A stretch of 9,576 nucleotides of DNA, from contig DCYW01000030.1 in assembly GCA_002331185.1 (NCBI GenBank), positions 37,287 to 46,862 on the forward strand, given 5' to 3'. This stretch comes from Patescibacteria group bacterium UBA2100. Its GTDB lineage: Bacteria; Patescibacteriota; Minisyncoccia; Phycocordibacterales; UBA2100. Position numbers and translations under genes: made by a program. The notes beneath the pieces are model-generated. The model saw only the letters and a list, made by a program, of their open reading frames with translations. It was not told where the DNA came from and made no database searches. Shown piece by piece: positions 1-5,162 of the stretch (the first letter of the stretch is position 1; every line of letters starts with the position of its first letter).

Positions 1-194
1 GGAAGTACTTGTGTGGTGCGACCAGATTTTTAAGAAGTGCAGCCACTATAAAAATCAAAGTACTCCTGTAGTGAATCGCCTCCAGTCACTAAGTATAATT
101 TACACCTTGCAGGCTTAATTCTACTAAGTGCTCTAGGCCGAACTCGGCGACAAGCACTCGTCGTTCCTCCTCGTCTTGTATACCGCCTCCGTTT
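1..194. other. Intergenic region with no recognised gene
   Basis: I recognise no gene here. A plus-strand reading frame is open from the window edge (from base 2) and stops with TAA at 116-118; it would be the last 38 residues of a protein, ending in RLQSLSIIYTLQA. Its end lies inside the repeated 54-bp element (77-130), and the copy of that element at 8973-9026 gives a similar tail (HQSLSIIFVLHT, stop at the same point), so the frame may be a by-product of the repeat. On the minus strand a 39-codon frame starts with a GTG near 206 and ends near 90, with an acidic stretch IQDEEERR. Neither resembles a family I know. Bases 129-161 can fold as a nested hairpin (agtgct/agcact outside gccga/tcggc). 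Confidence 0.5.
77..130 (-). repeat. 54-bp two-block repeat, copy 1
   Basis: This aligns without gaps to 8973-9026. Read on the minus strand, a 17-nt block (CTTAGTAGAATTAAG core) is followed by 12 nt that are mostly different between copies, and then a 25-nt block containing AAATTATRCTTAGTGACTGG. Within the two blocks only four positions differ. Conserved blocks around a free spacer of fixed length are what a promoter or a dimeric protein-binding site would show; TATACT in the second block is a good -10 box. The outer blocks also hold imperfect inverted half-sites (TTAGTAGAATT and AATTATACTTA). Confidence 0.7.
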
Positions 195-281
195 TTCGAT
201 TCTCTCACGACCGGTAAAACAATAGCGTGGATACTACCGTATCCACGCTATTGTTTTATTGCGGGCGATGAGAGAATCGAA
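195..281. repeat. Quasi-palindrome spanning the tRNA-Trp 3' end and its terminator
   Basis: The last 20 nt of tRNA-Trp, from the T-loop TTC to the discriminator (262-281 on the minus strand), have an inverted partner at 195-213 on the plus strand. The first 13 nt (TTCGATTCTCTCA) match exactly; the remainder (CGACCG against TCGCCCG) differs by one deletion and one mismatch. The perfect 18-bp terminator stem 216-233/240-257 lies between the arms, so the whole 87 bp is close to a palindrome centred near 237. Confidence 0.65.
216..257 (-). terminator. Terminator of tRNA-Trp, symmetrical
   Basis: An 18-bp perfect stem (216-233 with 240-257) encloses a 6-nt loop. It starts 4 nt past the tRNA-Trp 3' end. 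Both arm ends are A/T rich (aaaac / gtttt), so it should stop transcription arriving from either side. Confidence 0.85.
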
Positions 282-332
282 CTCCCGACATCGGTTTTGG
301 AGACCGAAGTTATACCACTTAACTAATCGCCC
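262..332 (-). tRNA. trnW: tRNA-Trp (anticodon CCA)
   Basis: Read on the minus strand, the 71 nt fold as a full cloverleaf. The 7-bp acceptor is GGGCGAT/ATCGCCC with discriminator G. The anticodon stem TCGGT/ACCGA carries the loop CTCCAAA, giving anticodon CCA (Trp). The T-stem GGGAG/CTCTC encloses TTCGATT. The 3' CCA is not encoded, so a CCA-adding enzyme is required. It lies 167 bp downstream of rpmG on the same strand, the familiar rpmG-trnW order, but it has its own promoter and a strong terminator. Confidence 0.97.
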
Positions 333-342
333 AGTGCACACG

Positions 343-351
343 AGTATATCA
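343..351 (-). promoter_or_regulatory. Extended -10 promoter of tRNA-Trp
   Basis: On the minus strand TGATATACT is an extended -10 box (TGn plus TATACT), 10 nt before the first base of tRNA-Trp. No good -35 box lies 16-18 nt upstream. The tRNA-Tyr promoter has the same TGA-plus-hexamer arrangement at the same distance. Confidence 0.6.
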
Positions 352-426
352 TAAGCTCTTGCCAAATAAACTCAAAAAATTATAGATACGGATGCAGTTC
401 GAGGCGTGCACGCAACATCAAAACGA

Positions 427-446
427 GTCGTACGTTCTGGTACGAC
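427..446 (-). terminator. Likely terminator downstream of rpmG
   Basis: The 7-bp stem GTCGTAC/GTACGAC with a 6-nt loop is followed on the minus strand by TCGTTTTG. A second hairpin just before it (450-456 with 468-474, 7 bp) makes a tandem pair between rpmG and the tRNA-Trp promoter. The T tract is short, so termination may be partial. Confidence 0.5.
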
Positions 447-499
447 GAGCTTTGTTTTGCACAGCGCAACAAAGAAATGCGCCATGTATGTAATTATAG

Positions 500-661
500 C
501 TATTTCTTCAATTCTTTGTGCACCTTCTTTCCCCTACACCACTTACAGTACTTATTTAGTTCAATCTTTTCGAGGTTCTCGCCTTTAATACGTCGTGACG
601 TCCAGTAGTTAATACGTTTACATCCAGAACACGCTAGTTTTTTCAATTTATCTTGGCTCAT
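500..661 (-). CDS. rpmG: 50S ribosomal protein L33
   Basis: This small basic protein has 53 residues and is a structural part of the large ribosomal subunit. The sequence starts MSQDKLKKLACSGC and carries two CxxC pairs, C11-x2-C14 and C39-x2-C42, forming the zinc ribbon of the zinc-binding type of L33. Between them lie the expected NYWTSRR and IELNKYC stretches, and the C-terminus (KKVHKELKK) is lysine rich. The length is normal for L33. The ATG is 12 nt after the stop of the pilin gene, with no Shine-Dalgarno sequence in the gap, so translation may be coupled or may not depend on SD. tRNA-Trp follows on the same strand, as in many bacteria (rpmG-trnW-secE-nusG), but secE is not seen. Confidence 0.93.
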   Translation of the reverse strand: MSQDKLKKLACSGCKRINYWTSRRIKGENLEKIELNKYCKWCRGKKVHKELKK

Positions 662-673
662 GTAGCGATTACA

Positions 674-1078
674 TTAAACAATTGGCAGCTGTCTGTCAAC
701 GGGTATCGAGCTAATATCGTCAGTTCGTTCATCTAGACCACGTCCAGTAAGAGTTAAAAGGATGGTGTTCACCACAAGCCACGCAACGAGAACGATGATG
801 AGCCCAATGACTACTGCACCAAAAATCTTCTTTCCTTTTTCAACATTACTGGCATTCCCAGTGTCAGAAAAAAAAAGCCATCCAGCGTATGCAAACATAA
901 CCGCAGATGAAATAACCGCAATGCTTACAATGAGATTAAGTATATTTTGACTAAGTGTGACAAGAGAGCCCCAATCACAATCTGGGCCATCACACGGAAC
1001 TATACCTTGAGCAAAAACTCCTAACGGTACAATTAGCAATGCTGTTGCTAAAAGTATATATGTTAAATGTCTTTTCAT
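674..1078 (-). CDS. Type IV secretion-type pilin, small two-helix membrane protein
   Basis: The protein has 134 residues. Residues 1-23 form a signal peptide with a likely cut after VFA. A short stretch with two cysteines (C29, C34, in GIVPCDGPDCDW) follows, then two transmembrane helices at about 46-70 and 84-110 separated by a polar loop with several lysines, and a polar tail. This layout, with the AYAGWLFF motif in helix 1 and AWLVVNTI in helix 2, matches the VirB2/TrbC-like T4SS pilins that CPR genomes carry in many copies (Pfam T4SS_pilin); the assignment is from pattern, not a search. No secretion ATPase or other T4SS gene is nearby, so its machine must be encoded elsewhere. AGGA lies 8 nt before the ATG. 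rpmG follows after 12 nt, probably on the same mRNA. Confidence 0.82.
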   Translation of the reverse strand: MKRHLTYILLATALLIVPLGVFAQGIVPCDGPDCDWGSLVTLSQNILNLIVSIAVISSAVMFAYAGWLFFSDTGNASNVEKGKKIFGAVVIGLIIVLVAWLVVNTILLTLTGRGLDERTDDISSIPVDRQLPIV

Positions 1079-1138
1079 AGCTTAATCCTAACATCCAACA
1101 GCAACATCCTCTAGAAACTGATGTGTAAAATAGAGTGA

Positions 1139-1166
1139 TTGAATATTGGTGTTTTTTTGATACACT
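1139..1166 (+). promoter_or_regulatory. Promoter of tRNA-Tyr
   Basis: TTGAAT (1139-1144), a 16-nt spacer with a T7 run, and TACACT (1161-1166) preceded by TGA form a -35 / extended -10 promoter. The -10 box ends 10 nt before the tRNA, which fits a start site just upstream of it. The divergent pilin gene begins at 1078; I see no convincing promoter for it on the other strand of this gap. Confidence 0.65.
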
Positions 1167-1176
1167 CACACGATCT

Positions 1177-1259
1177 GCGTCGGTGGCAGAGTGGTCAAAT
1201 GCACGAGGCTGTAAACCTCGCGACTTCGGTCTACGCAGGTTCAAATCCTGCCCGGCGCA
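1177..1259 (+). tRNA. trnY: tRNA-Tyr (anticodon GTA)
   Basis: This is an 83-nt class II tRNA. The acceptor is GCGTCGG/CCGGCGC with one G-T pair and discriminator A. The anticodon stem CGAGG/CCTCG carries CTGTAAA, giving anticodon GTA. A long variable arm (GAC-TTCG-GTC) follows, and the T-stem GCAGG/CCTGC encloses TTCAAAT. CCA is not encoded. Its 3' end forms one arm of a 90-bp quasi-palindrome. Confidence 0.97.
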
Positions 1260-1329
1260 CTAACAGACAAATGAACCCAATACGATTAGTATTGGGTGAT
1301 TTTGTTTGTTGCGCCGAGCAGGATTTGAA
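1240..1329. repeat. Quasi-palindrome spanning the tRNA-Tyr 3' end and its terminator
   Basis: The last 20 nt of tRNA-Tyr (1240-1259, T-loop TTC to the discriminator) recur in inverted orientation at 1310-1329 with one mismatch, at 1317. The segments just inside also pair loosely (aacagacaaat against attttgtttgt), and the terminator stem forms the centre. Similarity stops sharply at the T-loop TTC, the same breakpoint as in the tRNA-Trp case. Confidence 0.8.
1275..1310 (+). terminator. Terminator of tRNA-Tyr
   Basis: The 9-bp perfect stem ACCCAATAC/GTATTGGGT has a 5-nt loop (GATTA) and is followed by GATTTTGTTTGTT. It begins 15 nt past the tRNA 3' end. Confidence 0.85.
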
Positions 1330-1365
1330 AAGAGTGAACAATATCGGAGGAGACACGACGACGAT

Positions 1366-1551
1366 GTGAACCGCAGTTCATTCTATATCGGTCATGTCCG
1401 TGAAGGTAAGCAGGTTCGCTTAAGTCATGAACATACTCAACACATTTGGATACCTCCCGATGAAATCAGAAGGTACCAGCTCACACGACAAGTTCGACAA
1501 GCATTTACTTCGATACGAAACCACCTGTATCTACCAGAGTCCTCCAGCTGA
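1366..1551 (+). pseudogene. C-terminal remnant of a NUDIX hydrolase
   Basis: This is a 61-codon frame from GTG 1366 to TGA 1549-1551. It encodes FYIGHVREGKQVRLS, then EHTQHIWIPPDEI, then an amphipathic tail rich in Q and R. This matches the last strands and helix of NUDIX (MutT-like) hydrolases: strand F-Y-x-G, a charged turn, V-x-L-S-x-EH, W, then P-x-DE-I. The NUDIX box (GX5EX7REUXEEXGU) should lie 40-50 codons upstream, but that position is occupied by tRNA-Tyr and its terminator, so the catalytic half is absent and the product could not hydrolyse nucleotides. The frame is also open upstream through the inverted tRNA copy (from about 1309). GGAGGA at 1346-1351 is 14 nt before the GTG. A strong terminator closes it. 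A short functional protein cannot be excluded; NUDIX origin is inferred by eye. Confidence 0.5.
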
Positions 1552-1573
1552 GAAGCTGGGGGATATTTTTATT
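1541..1573 (+). terminator. Terminator after the NUDIX remnant
   Basis: A 9-bp stem with one G-T pair (1541-1549 with 1554-1562) is capped by a GAGA tetraloop and followed by ATATTTTTATTT. The tract points in the plus direction. It overlaps the stop of the NUDIX remnant on one side and the convergent stop codon of clpB (1569-1571) on the other. On the minus strand no T tract follows the stem, so it is a poor terminator for clpB. Confidence 0.75.
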
Positions 1574-4262
1574 TCGCCGCTACCGCCTTCCTGGTTCGCT
1601 TTACACCCACTCTTTTGCGAGCTTTGGCTTTTTTCTTTGAATCGAAAACAAATTCATCGTTCTTAACGTCAACTTTCACAACACCTCCTCCCATCATTCC
1701 TTCAGATACCATCATGGTTGCGATTGGCGTGAGCACCTTATTCTGAATAAGCCTCTTTAGTGGACGTGCTCCATAGCGCGGATTGTACCCTTCTTTGGCA
1801 AGATACGTGAGAGCTTGAGTTGAAAATTCAAGTTTAATATTCTTATCTGCCAAGCGTTTTTGTACGATTGCAACCTGCATTTTAACAATATTCTTTATCG
1901 CTTCTTTCGACAAAATATCGAAGAGTATAATCTCGTCAAGCCGGTTGAGAAATTCTGGTCGAAAGAAGTCGCGCAAAGTTTTCATCACCTTATCCTTGCT
2001 GTGGACATACTGGGCACTTTCGCCTTGATCATCAGTAAATCCAAGTCGGCTCATCTTATCAATGTGCTCAGCGCCTAAGTTACTTGTCATTATGATAATA
2101 GTGTTCTTGAAATTCACCGTACGCCCTTTTGCATCAGTGAGGTGTCCGTTATCAAGAACTTGCAGTAGAATATTGAATACTTCTGGGTGTGCTTTTTCTA
2201 TTTCATCAAATAAAAGTACCGAGTACGGACGGTGGCGTACCTGCTCAGTAAGAGAACCCCCTTCATCGTGCCCAACGTACCCAGGAGGTGAACCAATCAT
2301 CTTAGACACCGAGTGCTTCTCCATAAATTCAGACATATCTACTCTAATGAGGGCCTTGTCGTCATTAAACATAAACTCAGCCAGTGCTTTTGTGAGCTCT
2401 GTCTTACCTACTCCAGTTGGGCCAAGAAAGAGGAAAGAACCTATCGGGCGGTTGGGGTCAGAAATACCAACACGTGAGCGTTTCACTGCATCGGCAACCT
2501 TCTGAAGCGCGTCTTCTTGTCCCACAATCCTGCCTCGTAGTGTTTCTTCCATACGAGATAGTTTGTCGAGTTCCTCTTCCAACATTCTTTGTACTGGTAC
2601 TCCTGTCCAACGAGAAACGACGTCAGCAATATCTTCTGCTCCAATTTCTTCACGAAGCACACGACGAGAGCTCTGTAGTTTCTTGAGCCGAGTCATCTTT
2701 GTTTGTAGATTTTTTTCAAGTTCAGGAATACGTCCGTAACGAATTTCTGCGGCAGCTGCTAAATCAGCAGTTGCCTCAGCTGATTCTGCAATCAGGCGCA
2801 CTTCTTCAAGTTCTTGCTTTATAGCTTTTATTTCAGCAAGAGTCTCTTTCTCATTCTTCCACTTCACCTCGAGTTCACGCGTGTCTTCTTTCAATTCTGC
2901 AATCTCCTTTTCAACTGTTTTTACGCGAACTTTAGCGCCCTTTTCCCCTTCTGAAACATCTTTCTTCAGTGCCTCACGTTCAATTTCAAGACGCATTATC
3001 TTTCGGTGTGCTTCCTCAAGTTTTAACGGTTTGTTTTCGAGAGAAATGCGCAATGCCGAAGCAGCTTCATCTATAAGGTCTACCGCCTTGTCAGGCAAGT
3101 ACCTCTCCGTAATATATCTACTGCTGAGCTCCACGGAAGAAACTATAGCTTCATCGGTAATACGCACACCATGAAAGAGCTCATATTTTTCTTTGAGTCC
3201 ACGCATAATGGCAATGGCATCTTCGAGTGATGGCTCGTTTACATGTACTGGTTGAAAGCGCCGTGTAAGCGCAGGGTCTCGTTCTATGTTTTTCTGATAT
3301 TCATTCAGTGTCGTTGCACCAATAACACGAAGCTCACCTCGTGCAAGTGCAGGCTTAAGCATATTTGACGCATCCATAGAACCTTCTGCTGCACCAGCCC
3401 CAACTATGGTGTGAATCTCATCGATAAAGAGAATGACATTACCCTCTGCACGCTCCACCTCTTTCATAATTGCTTTCAAACGCTCCTCGAACTCTCCACG
3501 AAACTTTGTTCCGGCAATAAGGAGTCCCAAATCGAGTGATACTAAATCCTTCCCCTTCAAAGATTCTGGTACATCACCGGTTGCCATACGTTGTGCCAAA
3601 CCTTCCGCAATGGCCGTCTTCCCCACTCCGGCTTCACCAATAAGTATCGGGTTGTTTTTTGTGCGTCGTGATAATATTTGGATAACGCGAGTTATTTCAG
3701 TATCTCGCCCAACAACCGGATCAAGTTTATTTTCTCGTGCTAGCTCGGTAAGACTTCGAGTAAATTTAGCAATTGCACGGTTGTGTTTTGGTGCCTCAAT
3801 GTCAGTTATTTTCCCATCTTTAATATCTTCATAAATTCCGGTCACTTCTTCGCGACTAATTTGAAATCGTGCGAGTATCTCAGCAGCATTGCCTGGATTT
3901 TCCAATATCGCCAACAGTAAATGCTCTGTTGAAACAAACTGGTCTCCAAATGTACTCGCAATCCTCGGCGCACCATCTTGCAATACCTGCGCTAACTCTG
4001 GAGTAAGATAGAGCTGAAATGAAGATGACATGGTAGTAGCTCCAGCGCTTCCTCCGTCGAGTGAATCAATGAGTGAATCGGCAAAATGAATAGTATCTAT
4101 CTCCAGTCTTTCAAGTATAGAGAGGGTCATGCTTTCATCTTGTAACAATAAGGATGCGAGCAAATGCAAAGGACTCACGTGCGATTGCCCACGTTCAATA
4201 GCAAGCTGATGCGCTCTGTGCACCGCTTCTTTTGCTTTAGTTGTAAAATTCTGAAATGGCAT
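1569..4262 (-). CDS. clpB: ClpB-type AAA+ protein disaggregase
   Basis: This 897-residue hexameric ATPase threads aggregated proteins through its pore, normally together with DnaK. Visible domains are: Clp N-domain 1-150; NBD1 with Walker A GEAGVGKT (209-216), pore loop KFRGEFEER (253-261, Phe where Tyr is usual), Walker B ILFIDE (277-282) and arginine fingers ALTRRF (331-336); a full-length coiled-coil middle domain about 410-540, as in ClpB and much longer than in ClpC; NBD2 with Walker A GPTGVGKT (614-621), pore loop GYVGHDEGG (661-669), Walker B LLFDE (683-687), FLNRLDE (771-777) and sensor 2 GAR (831-833). Two oddities: LGF at 740-742 aligns with the ClpP-docking loop of ClpC, and a Lys/Arg-rich tail (875-897) makes it longer than the usual 860 or so. 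The gene is last of three minus-strand genes, 37 bp after its neighbour. It has no SD; a TATAAA 8 nt before the ATG suggests a leaderless transcript. Confidence 0.95.
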   Translation of the reverse strand: MPFQNFTTKAKEAVHRAHQLAIERGQSHVSPLHLLASLLLQDESMTLSILERLEIDTIHFADSLIDSLDGGSAGATTMSSSFQLYLTPELAQVLQDGAPRIASTFGDQFVSTEHLLLAILENPGNAAEILARFQISREEVTGIYEDIKDGKITDIEAPKHNRAIAKFTRSLTELARENKLDPVVGRDTEITRVIQILSRRTKNNPILIGEAGVGKTAIAEGLAQRMATGDVPESLKGKDLVSLDLGLLIAGTKFRGEFEERLKAIMKEVERAEGNVILFIDEIHTIVGAGAAEGSMDASNMLKPALARGELRVIGATTLNEYQKNIERDPALTRRFQPVHVNEPSLEDAIAIMRGLKEKYELFHGVRITDEAIVSSVELSSRYITERYLPDKAVDLIDEAASALRISLENKPLKLEEAHRKIMRLEIEREALKKDVSEGEKGAKVRVKTVEKEIAELKEDTRELEVKWKNEKETLAEIKAIKQELEEVRLIAESAEATADLAAAAEIRYGRIPELEKNLQTKMTRLKKLQSSRRVLREEIGAEDIADVVSRWTGVPVQRMLEEELDKLSRMEETLRGRIVGQEDALQKVADAVKRSRVGISDPNRPIGSFLFLGPTGVGKTELTKALAEFMFNDDKALIRVDMSEFMEKHSVSKMIGSPPGYVGHDEGGSLTEQVRHRPYSVLLFDEIEKAHPEVFNILLQVLDNGHLTDAKGRTVNFKNTIIIMTSNLGAEHIDKMSRLGFTDDQGESAQYVHSKDKVMKTLRDFFRPEFLNRLDEIILFDILSKEAIKNIVKMQVAIVQKRLADKNIKLEFSTQALTYLAKEGYNPRYGARPLKRLIQNKVLTPIATMMVSEGMMGGGVVKVDVKNDEFVFDSKKKAKARKRVGVKRTRKAVAAK

Positions 4263-4270
4263 AATGCTAT

Positions 4271-4276
4271 TTTATA
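4271..4276 (-). promoter_or_regulatory. Possible leaderless -10 box of clpB
   Basis: On the minus strand TATAAA, in CTCTATAAAATAGC, ends 8 nt before the clpB ATG, so RNA would start at or within a few bases of the start codon. No convincing -35 box sits at 16-18 nt. No Shine-Dalgarno sequence is present in the 37-bp gap, which supports a leaderless start. Confidence 0.4.
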
Positions 4277-4299
4277 GAGACGAGTAAACGTACAAAGTA

Positions 4300-5121
4300 T
4301 TACTGGACAACTTCTTCTGGAGTGTCTGCTACAATTTCTTCAGTTTCTGTAGTGGGTGTTACAGCTTGCGCAAACGCTGCTCGAATTGGTGCAAATGAAC
4401 TAATACCAACTTCTCGAGAAGCACCGGTACTCATACCAACAACTTCTCCGTCAACATTTATAAGCGGTGCGCCTGGTGCAATCTTTGCACCACTTATACT
4501 TGTTCCAATATATCCTCCTTCTCCAAGTTCTGTTGCGATGCCTTGGGTTATGCTTCCATCGCCTACAAATGCTACAAGAGTCTGTCCAAGCGAAAGGGCT
4601 GCTTCAGAAGAAGATACTGCAGCAACTCCGATTCGTTCAGCTTCTATTTGAAGCAACGCAACGCCGCGTGCCCCACCTTCGTACTGTAGTGTTGTTGAGG
4701 CAAGTTCTTCACCTCCTAAATCTACTGAGTACGTTCCCCCCTCTTTAAGAACTGATGCATCGACTGCAAGTGTTCCTTCTTCATCAATAAATACACCAAG
4801 CGATACGAACGCTGCTGTGTCCGCATCAATGACGCTCACAATTTTTGACTTGTTGTCCGCAATAGCTGCCGCAATTAAATCTGCTTCTTTAATTATGATA
4901 GTACGTTCTTTGGTTATAACGGTTGCTTGCTGTGTTTCTGCTGGCGCCACCTGCTCGACAGTTCGTTCAACAACCCGCTGCACAACTCGTGTGACATCAG
5001 CTGGCGCTTCCTCAATCAACGAGACGGTGACGATTCCTGTAGCGATAGATGTAACAAACGAAACAAGCATCGTAAGCAGTACAATTTGTGACTTGTTTAG
5101 TTCTTCTAAATTCATAGCCAT
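4300..5121 (-). CDS. Membrane-anchored trypsin-fold (HtrA/S1C-like) protein lacking the catalytic triad
   Basis: The protein has 273 residues from ATG 5119-5121. I chose this start because AGGAGAGG (5133-5140) lies 11 nt upstream; the in-frame GTG at 5131-5133 overlaps that SD, and ATG 5113-5115 is the alternative. A single membrane helix (about 12-36) is followed by a charged helical stretch (RVVQRVVERTVEQV, 45-58) and a two-barrel trypsin-like domain to about 255, placed outside the membrane, then an acidic tail (TETEEIVADTPEEVVQ). Landmarks of the DegP/HtrA fold are clear: GVFIDEEGTLAVDASVL for the His segment, RGVALLQI for the Asp segment, PGAPLINVDGEVVGM for the Ser segment. In each the catalytic residue is replaced: His by Ser123, Asp by Gly153, Ser by Pro216. 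It should therefore not cleave peptides; a binding or scaffold role is inference. No PDZ domain is seen. It lies between the cysteine desulfurase and clpB on the same strand and has a candidate promoter. Confidence 0.8.
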   Translation of the reverse strand: MAMNLEELNKSQIVLLTMLVSFVTSIATGIVTVSLIEEAPADVTRVVQRVVERTVEQVAPAETQQATVITKERTIIIKEADLIAAAIADNKSKIVSVIDADTAAFVSLGVFIDEEGTLAVDASVLKEGGTYSVDLGGEELASTTLQYEGGARGVALLQIEAERIGVAAVSSSEAALSLGQTLVAFVGDGSITQGIATELGEGGYIGTSISGAKIAPGAPLINVDGEVVGMSTGASREVGISSFAPIRAAFAQAVTPTTETEEIVADTPEEVVQ

Positions 5122-5132
5122 ATAGTATCGCA

Positions 5133-5140
5133 CCTCTCCT
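5133..5140 (-). promoter_or_regulatory. Shine-Dalgarno site deciding the start of the trypsin-fold gene
   Basis: AGGAGAGG on the minus strand is the best SD in the window. It overlaps the upstream GTG candidate start, so it argues for ATG 5119-5121 (11 nt away) or ATG 5113-5115. Confidence 0.6.
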
Positions 5141-5162
5141 GCTTATCCAATGCAGATACAGG

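Noticed and set aside
333..342. GTGCAC near the start sites of tRNA-Trp and tRNA-Lys
   Set aside because: The 6-bp word lies at different distances from the -10 boxes and is short enough to recur by chance.
406..588. Plus-strand 60-codon frame
   Set aside because: It overlaps rpmG and the rpmG-trnW gap on the opposite strand; rpmG with its two CxxC pairs is clearly the real gene.
1541..1562. Hairpin as terminator of clpB
   Set aside because: On the minus strand no T tract follows the stem; the T tract is on the plus side, so it belongs to the NUDIX remnant.
2062..2505. Plus-strand 147-codon frame inside clpB
   Set aside because: It is a shadow of the highly conserved NBD2 of clpB; it has no family features and no RBS.
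3433..3834. Plus-strand 133-codon frame inside clpB
   Set aside because: It is a shadow of NBD1, with serine- and proline-rich composition typical of antisense frames.
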